This document shows positions 23,876-32,073 of a DNA stretch of 64,000 nt, one piece after another (position 1 is the stretch's first letter; each line of letters starts with the position of its first letter). A program made the position numbers and the translations under genes. A model generated the notes under the pieces. It worked only from the letters and a program-made list of their open reading frames with translations. It made no database searches and was not told the DNA's origin. The stretch comes from Anaerolineae bacterium (lineage in GTDB: Bacteria > Chloroflexota > Anaerolineae > Caldilineales > Caldilineaceae): contig JAUIHI010000026.1 of the NCBI GenBank assembly GCA_030432295.1, positions 1-64,000 of the forward strand. The letters are read 5' to 3'.

Positions 23876-25326
23876 TCCTGACTTCCTTGGGCCTCAGCCA
23901 GAAGCTGGTTCAGTGCATCGCTGAACTGGTCTACGGGCAGTGCGCCGGGGATCAGTCGGCCCTGATTGTTGTAGATGACGACGAATGTGGGCGTGCCCTG
24001 GACAAACTGGGAGCCTTCGATAAGATCGTTTTGGACCTTCTGTTCCGTCGCCGGGTCAGCCCGACAGGCGGCCAACTGCTCGGCGTCCACGTCCAATTCG
24101 GCTGCGATTTCGCCAAAGACCGTTTCCAAATTGGGACCGGACCAGTCGTTCATCCGCTCGAAAAGGAGGTTGTGAGCTTCCCAGAACTGGCCCTGCTCTC
24201 CCACGCACTGGGCGAAAATGGCCGCGGTCGGCGCAAAGGGGTGGGTGGATTGAACGGGAAAGTTCTTGAAAATCCAGCGCACATCGCCGGTGTCCACAAA
24301 CTGCTCATCCAGAATGGGCTGGGTGTTGAGGGTGTGGCGCTGGCAGAAGGGGCACTGGAAGTCACTGAATTCGACGACTGTAATCGGTGCGTCCGGGTTG
24401 CCCCGCCAGAAGTCACCGGCCAGATTGGTGCCCGGCTGTTCGGGATCGTCGGCCCAATTCTCTGGGATTGCCCAGTTGGGAATCTGGCCCTGCTCCTGGG
24501 CCTGGGCCGCGGCCGGGTCTACAGGCGCGCCACCGTCGGCAATTGTTGTGAACCAATTGCTAAAGGTGTCATAGGGCTGGGCGCCGACCAACTGGTAGGC
24601 TTCGCCGGTTGCTTCGTCCACGAAATTAAAACTGGGCGTGCCCGTGAAGCCCAGGGCTTCGCCTTCGCTCAGGCTGGCTTTCACCTGGTCGGCAACGACG
24701 CTGTCGGATAGACAGGCGTTGTAGGCGGCAGCATCCGCGCCCGCTTCCCCAGCCAGACGGACGAAGACATCCGCGGGGTCGGGCAGATTGGCCCATTCGT
24801 CCTGGGTGCGGAAGAGCAGGTCGTGCATCCGCCAGAAGGGAACGACACCCTGTTCCATCACACAGTTAGCGGCGATAGAAGCGGGCGTAGCGTTAGGGTG
24901 GAGGGAGTCCAGCGGGAAGTCCCGGAAGACGAATTTGACCTGGCCGGGACGGACAAAGCTACTGGTCAGGGCTGGCTCTGTCTGCAGGACGTGGCGCTGG
25001 CAGAAGGGGCACTGGTAGTCGCTGTATTCGTAGACCGTGACCGGTGCATCGGCATTGCCCCGGTAGGGGTAGCCTTCGGCGGTGAAGCCAACAGGAATGC
25101 CGTCGAGGGTTTCCTGGTCGCTGGCTGGTTCGGCGGCAGCTGGTTCTTCTGCGGTTAGGGCAGGCGCAGTGGAGACGGCTGTGTCCACTGCTGTCTCCTC
25201 TGTCCCTGCTTGTGGGGATTGCAGAATGGGGGTCTGGCAGGCCGTTAGGATGAATAGGAGTCCAATGAGAAGGGAGATGCCCTTCCATCGGGCAATGGAC
25301 CATTTGGAAATGGGACCAAAAAACAT
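23872..25326 (-). CDS. Tandem DsbA-domain lipoprotein
   Basis: Exported thiol oxidoreductase with two DsbA/thioredoxin-fold domains in one 484-residue chain. A lipoprotein signal (LLFILTACQTP, lipid Cys about residue 30) is followed by domain 1 (about 85-265) with EYSDYQCPFCQRH, Cys106 and Cys109, and domain 2 (about 300-480) with EFSDFQCPFCQRH, Cys325 and Cys328. Each domain keeps a cis-Pro segment (TGTPSFNFVD; QGTPTFVVIYNNQG) and the HDLLF / HNLLF helix. It probably forms or isomerises disulfides in surface proteins. Transcribed with the downstream UGA-containing DsbA gene (4-base ATGA overlap). A sigma70-like promoter lies upstream. Confidence 0.92.
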   Translation of the reverse strand: MFFGPISKWSIARWKGISLLIGLLFILTACQTPILQSPQAGTEETAVDTAVSTAPALTAEEPAAAEPASDQETLDGIPVGFTAEGYPYRGNADAPVTVYEYSDYQCPFCQRHVLQTEPALTSSFVRPGQVKFVFRDFPLDSLHPNATPASIAANCVMEQGVVPFWRMHDLLFRTQDEWANLPDPADVFVRLAGEAGADAAAYNACLSDSVVADQVKASLSEGEALGFTGTPSFNFVDEATGEAYQLVGAQPYDTFSNWFTTIADGGAPVDPAAAQAQEQGQIPNWAIPENWADDPEQPGTNLAGDFWRGNPDAPITVVEFSDFQCPFCQRHTLNTQPILDEQFVDTGDVRWIFKNFPVQSTHPFAPTAAIFAQCVGEQGQFWEAHNLLFERMNDWSGPNLETVFGEIAAELDVDAEQLAACRADPATEQKVQNDLIEGSQFVQGTPTFVVIYNNQGRLIPGALPVDQFSDALNQLLAEAQGSQE

Positions 25327-25473
25327 AGGGTACTTGCCTCCGCTGTTATATATCCAATGCCCGACAATCGTTGATGCCTGCCTGGATAGGGTGCGATTCG
25401 CTGGTCAGCCCGCGCAGAACTGGTGTCACACAGTATGCGTGCTACTTCTATGTAACACAGTCTGCACAATTTT

Positions 25474-25503
25474 ATTGTAATCGCTGGGACAATTACGGGT
25501 CAA
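25474..25503 (-). promoter_or_regulatory. Predicted sigma70-type promoter for the DsbA operon
   Basis: Minus strand: TTGACC (25503-25498), 18-base spacer, TACAAT (25479-25474). It would give a leader of about 140 bases before ATG 25326. Positioned just after the stop of the cohesin-domain gene, so the DsbA genes need not depend on read-through. Confidence 0.55.
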
Positions 25504-25524
25504 TTTGTTCGGTGGGTTTGCTCG

Positions 25525-26751
25525 CTACCGATCCTCGCGACGACTCAGCTGCCAAAAGGCCAGAGCCAGAGTAAAGGCACCGAACAGCGCGACCACAGCC
25601 AGCAGCCCGTAGGGCTGGGGGCGTCTTGTTGCCGATGGTGCTTCGTCTTGGCGGGCCACCTGGATTGTTGTATCGATTTGACGATCTGTTTGAGCGATTG
25701 CCGTAGGCGTGGCCAGGCGGACAGGGGCGAGTGTCGCTGGTGTCGCGGTTGGCGGTTCCGGCAACGGGGTCGGCGTTGGCGTTGGCTCCGGTTCCGGGGT
25801 GTCGGTGGGTATTTCAGTGGGGGTGTCCGTGATTGTCGGCGTATCGGTCGGCAATTCAACAGGCACAGGTGTCTCGGTTTCCACAGGCAGAGGGGTTTCG
25901 GTGAGTAGTTGTGCCTCGGCAGCCTGATTGACCGGTGTGGAAAAGACAATTTCGGTGGGCGTGGCTGTTTCGGTAGGTGTCTCGGTGACTGTGGGCGTGT
26001 CGGTCGGTGTGTCGGTCGGAACCGGCGTCCATGTAAAGGTTGGCGTTGCTGTGTTCTCTGGCGTGGGCAGGGGCGAGGTGGGGGCAGGGGTGAAGGTCGA
26101 TGTCTCTGTCGGTGTGAATATGGGCGTTGGTGGAACGGATGTGTGGCCAACCGGTGTGGGCGTGGGCGAGATGAGGGGTGACAGTGTATTGACGGTGGCT
26201 GTGGGTATGGGCGTCGGCGAGCCGGAGTCGCCAATCTCGACGAAACAGTCTTGGAGCGCATAGGCGCTCGGCTGCATCAGCGCGCCGTTTTGATCGTTCA
26301 GAGTCGCCTGGGATATGTGAAAAGCAACGATTGTGTCGGATACACCTGCGATGGTTGTTGTGGCCAGGATATCAAAATGACCGGAGAGCGAAGACGCAGT
26401 AGTCTGGGACGCGGCAAGCTGGATTTTGCCGCCGGGCTGGTCGACAAGATTTTGTGTGATCGATTCTGCATCGAATGCCTGGCTGGGAAGGAGATTGGTT
26501 CCTTCTCGTTCCACGTCCTGGTCTTGAATGTTTAGCGCAAATGGGTCGTTGAAGGTGATTGTCAGATTGTAGGCGGTGAGGGGAGGAAGCTGGTCCGCAA
26601 AGATTGTGAAGGTGGCTTGCTCACCGGTGGTGATTTTTGGTTGTTCAATCCGACAACCGATTCGGGGTGCTGGGACTTGGCTATAGAGCGCGGCCAGTCC
26701 ACTCCAGGCAAAGGCAAATGTGAAGATCAGCACAGCGATACGACGGGTCAT
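25525..26751 (-). CDS. Cohesin-domain surface protein with Thr/Pro linker and C-terminal membrane helix
   Basis: Exported protein of 408 residues. An N-terminal signal or anchor (about 5-22) is followed by one cohesin-like domain (about 32-175): [21 protein letters not shown], then [18 protein letters not shown] and [15 protein letters not shown]. Next is a very long Thr/Pro/Glu-rich linker (about 180-350, TPTPTP and TDTPT units), then a membrane helix (about 380-400) and an Arg-rich tail, a cell-surface anchoring layout. Cohesins bind dockerin modules; no dockerin gene is seen in the window, so the partner may be elsewhere or the fold may serve another role. Confidence 0.75.
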   Translation of the reverse strand: MTRRIAVLIFTFAFAWSGLAALYSQVPAPRIGCRIEQPKITTGEQATFTIFADQLPPLTAYNLTITFNDPFALNIQDQDVEREGTNLLPSQAFDAESITQNLVDQPGGKIQLAASQTTASSLSGHFDILATTTIAGVSDTIVAFHISQATLNDQNGALMQPSAYALQDCFVEIGDSGSPTPIPTATVNTLSPLISPTPTPVGHTSVPPTPIFTPTETSTFTPAPTSPLPTPENTATPTFTWTPVPTDTPTDTPTVTETPTETATPTEIVFSTPVNQAAEAQLLTETPLPVETETPVPVELPTDTPTITDTPTEIPTDTPEPEPTPTPTPLPEPPTATPATLAPVRLATPTAIAQTDRQIDTTIQVARQDEAPSATRRPQPYGLLAVVALFGAFTLALAFWQLSRREDR

Positions 26752-26884
26752 TTTGGGTATGGCAGGTGGAGCGGACGGTAGATACAGACTGTGGATACGG
26801 ACTTGCCTGGATTATATCACCACTCTGGTCTCTGGCTGGAATTTGTTGGAATGGGGTGGAGACGGTAGAATCAAGTTTTGACAG

Positions 26885-26958
26885 TCGTTTGCGCCTGATT
26901 GCTGGGGCAAGCCAAATTCGCACCGGCGCGGAGACAAATGGTGTCTCCGTCTTTTTTT
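26885..26958 (+). promoter_or_regulatory. Structured leader with terminator hairpin before cysD
   Basis: A perfect 8-bp stem CGGAGACA / TGTCTCCG (26929-26936 with 26942-26949) followed by TCTTTTTTT forms a plus-strand intrinsic terminator. It lies only about 40 bases before cysD and has no plus-strand gene upstream to end. GCGCC (26891-26895) can pair with GGCGC (26925-26929), which would compete with the base of the terminator stem. This looks like a transcription attenuator. I do not recognise a known riboswitch class. The rest of the 244-base divergent gap shows no clear feature. Confidence 0.5.
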
Positions 26959-26995
26959 GATAAATCGTTATCTACTACTGAATGTCATATACCTT

Positions 26996-27901
26996 ATGGA
27001 CAGCATCAGCAACCGCCATTTACGCCATCTGGAAGCCGAAGCCATCTATGTGCTGCGAGAAGTGGCGGCCCAATTTGAACGCCCACACCTCCTCTTTTCT
27101 GGCGGTAAAGATTCGATTGTTCTCACCCACTTGTCCCAAAAAGCTTTCCATCCGGGCAAAATCCCCTTTACGCTGCTCCACATTGACACCGGCCATAACT
27201 TCCCCGAGACGCTCCAGTTCCGCGACGATCTGGTGCAGCGGTTGGGCGTGCGGCTGCTGGTACGTTATGTGCAGGACTCGATCGATCGGGGGCGGGTGGT
27301 GGAAGAGACGGGACCCACGGCCAGCCGCAACGGTTTGCAGACCGTCACGTTGCTCGATGCGCTGACAGAACTGCGGGTTGACGCAGCGATGGGCGGCGCA
27401 CGGCGGGACGAGGAGAAAGCACGGGCCAAGGAGCGCTTTTTTTCCCATCGGGACTCCTTTGGCCAGTGGGACCCGAAGAATCAGCGCCCGGAACTCTGGA
27501 ACCTGTACAACGGGCGCAAAAACAGCGGCGAGCATTTCCGCATCTTTCCCATCAGCAACTGGACCGAACTGGATGTCTGGCAGTATATCGCCCACGAGGA
27601 GATTCCCCTACCCAATCTCTACTTTTCCCATACCCGCGAGATCATCGACCGGGGCGGGATTCTGTTGGCCGCGTCGGATGTGGTGCCGCCACTGCCCGGT
27701 GAAAACGTCGCCGACCGGGTCGTCCGCTTCCGCACCATCGGCGATATGACCTGCACCGGCGCTGTGGAATCCCACGCATCCACCATCGACGACATCATCG
27801 AAGAAGTCGCCGCGGCCCGTGTCACCGAACGGGGAACCCGCTCGGATGATCGCCGCTCGGAGGCCGCGATGGAAGATCGCAAGCGGCAGGGCTATTTTTA
27901 G
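26996..27901 (+). CDS. cysD: Sulfate adenylyltransferase subunit 2 (CysD)
   Basis: Catalytic subunit that makes adenosine 5'-phosphosulfate (APS) from ATP and sulfate, driven by the GTPase CysN. The 301-residue product has the PP-motif FSGGKDSIVLTHL (about 35-47), DTGHNFPETLQFRD, and AMGGARRDEEKARAKER, all diagnostic for CysD, and the C-terminal SDDRRSEAAMEDRKRQGYF. ATG 26996 gives the normal N-terminus (MDSISNRHLRHLEAEAI); an upstream TTG at 26957 would overlap the terminator hairpin and is unlikely. It is separated from cysN by a four-helix-bundle gene, an unusual interruption of the cysDN pair. Confidence 0.95.
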   Translation: MDSISNRHLRHLEAEAIYVLREVAAQFERPHLLFSGGKDSIVLTHLSQKAFHPGKIPFTLLHIDTGHNFPETLQFRDDLVQRLGVRLLVRYVQDSIDRGRVVEETGPTASRNGLQTVTLLDALTELRVDAAMGGARRDEEKARAKERFFSHRDSFGQWDPKNQRPELWNLYNGRKNSGEHFRIFPISNWTELDVWQYIAHEEIPLPNLYFSHTREIIDRGGILLAASDVVPPLPGENVADRVVRFRTIGDMTCTGAVESHASTIDDIIEEVAAARVTERGTRSDDRRSEAAMEDRKRQGYF

Positions 27902-27904
27902 GGA

Positions 27905-28495
27905 GGCTGGGGACTGGGGATCGGGGATCGGGGACTGGGTGTTTGTTTGCCGGTAACACCGAAGCATTGGGAAAATGGAGAGGTGGGATGTCTGAGCGTG
28001 GATTTGAGGGATTGGATTTTTATCGGGATAGCCTGAAATTATTGAAGGCGGCTTATCGGCTGGCTGGCTCTTTGCCCGATTTTGAGCGGTACAATTTGGC
28101 CGATCAACTGCGGCGGGCGGTGGTCAGCATCGGTCTGAATATCGCCGAGGGGTATGGGCGATATCACTTTTTGGACCGACTGCGTTTTATGTACATTGCG
28201 AGGGGATCACTCAATGAGACATTGAGTTGCTTTGTGATTGCCGAGCAACTGGAATACTGCGATGCCACCCAATTGGAGTGGACACGACAGTTGGTCGGTA
28301 CTATTGAGAAAAACCTCAACGGATATTGCCGCTCCATTCGCCAGCTACAGCAGGGCGGCGATGAATTCGGTGCCCGCTATATCTCTGAAGAACACGAATC
28401 CTATATTGTCCCCAATCAAGAAATGGCAGAATGACGATGAATCTTCCAATCCCCAGTCTCCAATCCCCAATCCCCAATCCCCAATCCCCACTCTC
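27905..28495 (+). mobile_element. Putative element: four-helix-bundle gene flanked by inverted G-rich/C-rich repeats
   Basis: Left flank (27907-27938) is GGGGACTGGGGATCGGGG-type repeats; right flank (28447-28491) is the complementary CCCCAGTCTCCAATCCCC-type repeats. Together they enclose the four-helix-bundle gene between cysD and cysN. The same paired arms without a gene occur at 30372-30455 and twice inside the dehydrogenase gene. This suggests a mobile or expanding repeat family with one gene-bearing member. No transposase or target duplication was found, so mobility is inference. Confidence 0.45.
27988..28434 (+). CDS. Four-helix-bundle protein (S23/Avd-like)
   Basis: 148-residue all-helical protein of the family found in 23S rRNA intervening sequences and in Avd-like proteins. 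Visible family features: FEGLDFYRDSLKLLKAAYRL, FERYNLADQLRRAVVSIGLNIAEGYG (split here across about residues 33-58) and RFMYIARGSLNETLSCFVIAEQL. Function in the cell is unclear; members form pentamers and may bind nucleic acid. I chose ATG 27988, preceded by GGAGAGGTGGG, over an upstream start in the repeat arm. Its stop overlaps the cysN start (ATGA). It is out of place in a sulfate operon and flanked by inverted repeats, suggesting insertion. Confidence 0.85.
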   Translation: MSERGFEGLDFYRDSLKLLKAAYRLAGSLPDFERYNLADQLRRAVVSIGLNIAEGYGRYHFLDRLRFMYIARGSLNETLSCFVIAEQLEYCDATQLEWTRQLVGTIEKNLNGYCRSIRQLQQGGDEFGARYISEEHESYIVPNQEMAE

Positions 28496-30377
28496 TTCCG
28501 ACCTCCTCCGCTTCACCACCGCGGGGAGTGTGGACGATGGCAAGAGCACCCTCATCGGGCGGCTGCTCTACGACGCCAAGTCGATCTTTGAAGATCAGAT
28601 GGAAGCGGTGGAGCAGGCCAGCCAGGGACGGGGCGATCCCTATGTGGATCTGGCCCTGCTTACCGACGGGCTGCGGGCCGAGCGGGAGCAGGGCATTACC
28701 ATCGATGTGGCCTATCGCTATTTCGCCACACCCCGGCGCAAATTTATTATCGCGGACACGCCGGGGCACATCCAATACACCCGCAATATGGTGACAGGCG
28801 CATCCACTGCCGAATTGGCGATTATTCTGGTGGACGCCCGCAAAGGGGTGTTGACCCAATCCAAACGCCACGCCTTTCTTTCCACGCTGTTGCAAATCCC
28901 CCATCTGGTGGTGGCCATCAACAAAATGGATCTGGTGGAGTACCGGGAGGATGTCTATGACCGCATTGTTGAGGACTTTCGGGAGTTCTCGGCCAAGCTG
29001 GACGTGCAGGATGTGGTCTATATTCCGATGTCTGCGCTGCTGGGCGACAATGTGGTGGAGAAGAGCGAGCAGATGCCCTGGTACGACGGCTCTACGCTCC
29101 TCCACCATTTGGAGACGGTGAACACCGGTGCCACCCGCAATTCGGTCGATTTCCGCTTTCCCGTCCAATACGTCATCCGTCCCACCCAGGATTTTCGCGG
29201 TTACGCCGGGCAAGTGGCATCCGGGCGGGTTTCCGTGGGCGAAGAAGTGGTTGTCCTGCCCTCGGGCCTGAGCAGCCGGGTGGCTTCTCTGGTCACATTC
29301 GACGGTGAGCAGGAAGAGGCCAACGCGGGCGAGTCGATTGTCATTACACTCGAAGACGACATCGATGTGAGCCGGGGCAATATGCTGGTGCGTACCCGCA
29401 ATCTGCCCCACAAATCCAACCGGCTGGATGTCACCCTCTGCTGGATGAGCGAGACCCCCCTGGACCCCAAAGCCAGCTATTGGCTGCAACACACCACCCG
29501 CAGCGTGCGCGCCCTGGTCTCCGAATTGAACTACCGGATCGATGTGGATACAATGCACCGGGAGGAGACGGATACGCTCCAACTGAACGAGATCGGGCGT
29601 GTGCAACTGACCACCACCGAGCCGCTCTTTTTCGATCCCTATCAGCTCAACCGCACGACGGGCAACTTTATTCTGATCGATCCCTACACCAACAGCACAG
29701 TGGCTGCTGGGATGATCCGCGATCGCTCCCGACAGGTGGACGAACTGGTGGATGTGACCAGCCGGGGCGAGCGGCCTGCTTCCGAAAATGTGGTCTGGGA
29801 GCAAGGAACCATCAGCCGGGCCATGCGCGAGACGCTCAACGGCCACAAAGCCGCAGTGCTGTGGATGACCGGCCTCTCTGGTTCGGGCAAATCGACGGTC
29901 AGCCGGCTGTTGGAGCAGCGACTCTATCGGATGGGGTGCCACACCTTCTATCTGGACGGGGACAATCTGCGCCACGGTTTGAACGGGGATTTGGGCTTTG
30001 CGCCGGAAGATCGCAAAGAGAATATCCGGCGGGTGGGAGAAGTGGCGAAACTGGCCTTTGATCACGCCAATCTGGTGCTCTGTACGTTCATTTCTCCCTA
30101 CGCGGCGGATCGGGATTTTGCCCGCTCTCTGCTGCCGGAGGGACGTTTCTTCGAGATTTATGTAAAATGTGATATTGAAGTGGTCAAGCGCAGGGATCCC
30201 AAAGGTCTCTATGCCAAGGCGTTGGCTGGGGAGATCAAAGGTTTTACGGGTATTGACGCCCCCTACGAGGAACCTGTCCAGCCGGAACTGGTGGTGGAGA
30301 CCGATCTGCACAGCGCGGACGAACTAGTAGAGCAGATTCTGGACGCACTGCGCCGGGCGGGGATTGTGGGAGAGTAG
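28431..30377 (+). CDS. cysNC: Bifunctional sulfate adenylyltransferase subunit 1 / adenylylsulfate kinase (CysNC)
   Basis: Fusion of the CysN GTPase and the CysC kinase, 648 residues, converting sulfate to APS with CysD and then to PAPS. The GTPase part has G1 GSVDDGKST (about 32-40), the ADTPGHIQYTRNMVTGAST segment (about 109) and NKMD (about 164). The kinase part starts near 465 with the P-loop GLSGSGKST (about 481) and FYLDGDNLRHGLNGDLGF. The first 25 residues are encoded by the C-rich repeat arm (PIPNPQSP units) and are not part of the normal enzyme, whose usual start corresponds to LLRFTTAGSVDDGK. The start overlaps the four-helix-bundle stop codon, so translation is probably coupled. 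Confidence 0.95.
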   Translation: MTMNLPIPSLQSPIPNPQSPLSSDLLRFTTAGSVDDGKSTLIGRLLYDAKSIFEDQMEAVEQASQGRGDPYVDLALLTDGLRAEREQGITIDVAYRYFATPRRKFIIADTPGHIQYTRNMVTGASTAELAIILVDARKGVLTQSKRHAFLSTLLQIPHLVVAINKMDLVEYREDVYDRIVEDFREFSAKLDVQDVVYIPMSALLGDNVVEKSEQMPWYDGSTLLHHLETVNTGATRNSVDFRFPVQYVIRPTQDFRGYAGQVASGRVSVGEEVVVLPSGLSSRVASLVTFDGEQEEANAGESIVITLEDDIDVSRGNMLVRTRNLPHKSNRLDVTLCWMSETPLDPKASYWLQHTTRSVRALVSELNYRIDVDTMHREETDTLQLNEIGRVQLTTTEPLFFDPYQLNRTTGNFILIDPYTNSTVAAGMIRDRSRQVDELVDVTSRGERPASENVVWEQGTISRAMRETLNGHKAAVLWMTGLSGSGKSTVSRLLEQRLYRMGCHTFYLDGDNLRHGLNGDLGFAPEDRKENIRRVGEVAKLAFDHANLVLCTFISPYAADRDFARSLLPEGRFFEIYVKCDIEVVKRRDPKGLYAKALAGEIKGFTGIDAPYEEPVQPELVVETDLHSADELVEQILDALRRAGIVGE

Positions 30378-30455
30378 AGGATCGGGGATCGGGGATTGGG
30401 GACTGGGGACTGGGGATCGGATTGTCCCAGTCCCCAATCCCCGATCCCCGCTTAT
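30372..30455. repeat. G-rich/C-rich hairpin repeat, intergenic copy
   Basis: Left arm of GGGGATCGGGGATTGGGG-type units, right arm the complementary CCCCAATCCCCGATCCCC units, short loop near 30422. A long near-perfect hairpin between cysNC and the dehydrogenase gene. Same family as the flanks at 27905-28495. Confidence 0.9.
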
Positions 30456-30472
30456 TGAATGGAGATCGACCG

Positions 30473-31825
30473 ATGTTAACTGATGCCATCGCGAAATTCA
30501 CCTCCCGCCAGGCCCACGTGGCTGTGATTGGCCTGGGCTATGTGGGGCTGCCCCTGGCGGTCATCCTGGCTGAGGCAGGCTATCGGGTCACCGGAATCGA
30601 TCTGGACAAGACAAAAGTCGCGGCCATCAACCAGGGCGAGAGTTATATCGAGGATGTGCCGTCGGTGAGGCTGCGGAAGGTGATTAGAGACAGGAGACTG
30701 GGGATTGGAGATGGGGATAGCCCGATTCCCGATCCCCAATCCCTACTTTCGGCCACCACCGACTTTTCCGTGCTGGCCGAATGCGATGCGGTTTCTATCT
30801 GCGTGCCCACGCCGCTGAACAAAACCGGCGATCCCGACATCGCCTATATTGTGGCGGCCAGCGAGCAGATCGCCCGCTATCTGCATCCCGGAATGGTGGT
30901 GGTGCTGGAATCGACTACCTATCCCGGCACGACGACGGAAGTAGTGCTACCGATTTTGGAGAGAGGAGATTGGGGAGTAGGGACTGGGGAACGGAATTTT
31001 CAATCTCCAATCCCCGGTCACGATTTCTTTCTCGCCTTTTCGCCAGAACGGGTGGACCCGGGGCGGACAGACTGGACGACCCGCAACACACCGAAGGTCA
31101 TTGGCGGGGTGACACCGGCCTGCCTGCAAGCGGCCAGCGCCTATTACGGCAGCGCGATGGAGACGCTCATCCCTGTCTCGTCGCCGGAGGCAGCCGAATT
31201 GACGAAACTATTCGAGAACACCTTCCGTTCGGTCAATATCGGCCTTGCCAACGAATTGCAACTGATGTGCGACAAACTGGGGCTGGACGCCTGGGAGGTC
31301 ATCGACGCCGCAGCCACCAAACCCTTCGGCTTTATGAAATTCACACCGGGGCCGGGGCTGGGCGGCCACTGTATCCCTATCGACCCCGAATACCTCTCGT
31401 GGAAGATGCGCACCCTGCGCTACAAGACCCGCTTTATCGAGCTGGCCAGCGAAATCAACACGGATATGCCCCGCTATTGGGTGCAGAAGGTGCAGGATGC
31501 GTTGAATGAAGCGGGTAAATCGGTGAAGGGAAGCCGGGTACTGGTGCTGGGTGTCGCCTATAAAAAGAATGTGAGCGATATGCGCGAGTCGCCCGCACTT
31601 GACATCATTCATCTGCTGGAAGAGAAGGGCGCGCTGGTGGAGTATCACGACCCCCACGTGCCTAGCTTTGCCGCTGATGGTATGCGCAAACAGTGCGTGG
31701 CCGATCTCGACGCCGCGATTGGAACTGCCGATTGTGTGGTGGTGGCGACAGATCATTCGGCGTATGATTGGGTGGAGATCGGTTCTCTGGCGCGGCTGGT
31801 GGTGGATACCCGTCACGTTCTTTAG
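30473..31825 (+). CDS. wbpA: Nucleotide-sugar 6-dehydrogenase, WbpA-like (UDP-GlcNAc dehydrogenase type)
   Basis: NAD-dependent oxidation of a UDP-HexNAc to the uronic acid, likely the first step for a diacetamido-uronic acid. Rossmann start VAVIGLGYVGLPLAVILAE (about 17-35), AVSICVPTPLNKTGDPD, AFSPERVDPG, and catalytic Cys in GPGLGGHCIPIDPEYLSW; the C-terminal VAYKKNVSDMRESPALDI is typical of the WbpA/WecC group. ATG 30473 has GGAG 8 bases upstream. Two stretches (near LGIGDGDSPIPDPQSL and GDWGVGTGERNFQSPIP) are extra relative to the family and are encoded by copies of the G-rich/C-rich repeat inserted in frame. The enzyme core is otherwise intact. wbpB, wbpD and wbpE homologues follow. Confidence 0.9.
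   Translation: MLTDAIAKFTSRQAHVAVIGLGYVGLPLAVILAEAGYRVTGIDLDKTKVAAINQGESYIEDVPSVRLRKVIRDRRLGIGDGDSPIPDPQSLLSATTDFSVLAECDAVSICVPTPLNKTGDPDIAYIVAASEQIARYLHPGMVVVLESTTYPGTTTEVVLPILERGDWGVGTGERNFQSPIPGHDFFLAFSPERVDPGRTDWTTRNTPKVIGGVTPACLQAASAYYGSAMETLIPVSSPEAAELTKLFENTFRSVNIGLANELQLMCDKLGLDAWEVIDAAATKPFGFMKFTPGPGLGGHCIPIDPEYLSWKMRTLRYKTRFIELASEINTDMPRYWVQKVQDALNEAGKSVKGSRVLVLGVAYKKNVSDMRESPALDIIHLLEEKGALVEYHDPHVPSFAADGMRKQCVADLDAAIGTADCVVVATDHSAYDWVEIGSLARLVVDTRHVL
30690..30755. repeat. G-rich/C-rich repeat inserted in frame in wbpA, copy 1
   Basis: GACTGGGGATTGGAGATGGG then GATTCCCGATCCCCAATCCC form an imperfect hairpin entirely within the coding frame. It encodes about 17 extra residues (LGIGDGDSPIPDPQS) between the NAD-binding core and the TTDFS strand, where relatives have a short loop. 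Confidence 0.85.
30957..31022. repeat. G-rich/C-rich repeat inserted in frame in wbpA, copy 2
   Basis: GGAGATTGGGGAGTAGGGAC then CAATCTCCAATCCCCGG. More diverged than copy 1, still capable of a hairpin. It encodes about 14 extra residues just before DFFLAFSPERVDPG. Confidence 0.75.
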
Positions 31826-31849
31826 CGAGTGGTTGGGGGCAGAGAAGGA

Positions 31850-32073
31850 ATGATTGAGTTGGAGTTGACAGATAATTCTCGTGTGGTCGATCTGCTTCGA
31901 CGGATTGACGGGTTCGAGTCAAAATGGGCGATGACTTTTGTCGACTTTGCCAATGCCTGCAAAGTGATACTCTGGGGCAAGATTCATGCAGCTATGAGGT
32001 CGAGAGCGACTATTGGGAATGGGAAGCGGCGGTAACGCTTCTGGCAGACGAGCAGGAAAGCGAGAGCAATTGA
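31850..32073 (+). pseudogene. Small frameshifted gene between wbpA and wbpB
   Basis: From ATG 31850 one frame reads a plausible small acidic protein (MIELELTDNSRVVDLLRRID ... MTFVDFANACK). Around 31960-31970 the protein-like reading moves by one base into a second frame giving SDTLGQDSCSYEVESDYWEW and AAVTLLADEQESESN, ending at TGA 32071. The combined product (about 74 residues) resembles small antitoxin-like proteins with a Tyr-x-Glu-Trp-Glu motif. A one-base indel or programmed shift would explain it. No toxin gene was seen next to it. Confidence 0.5.

Noticed and set aside
28447-28491. CCCCAATCCCCAAT units as a CRISPR or telomere-like array
   Set aside because: The units are too short (about 7 bases), have no spacers and pair with a G-rich arm, so an inverted-repeat element fits better.
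28416-30311. Minus-strand open frame of 631 codons opposite cysNC
   Set aside because: cysNC is certain from its GTPase and kinase motifs; the antisense frame arises from codon bias.
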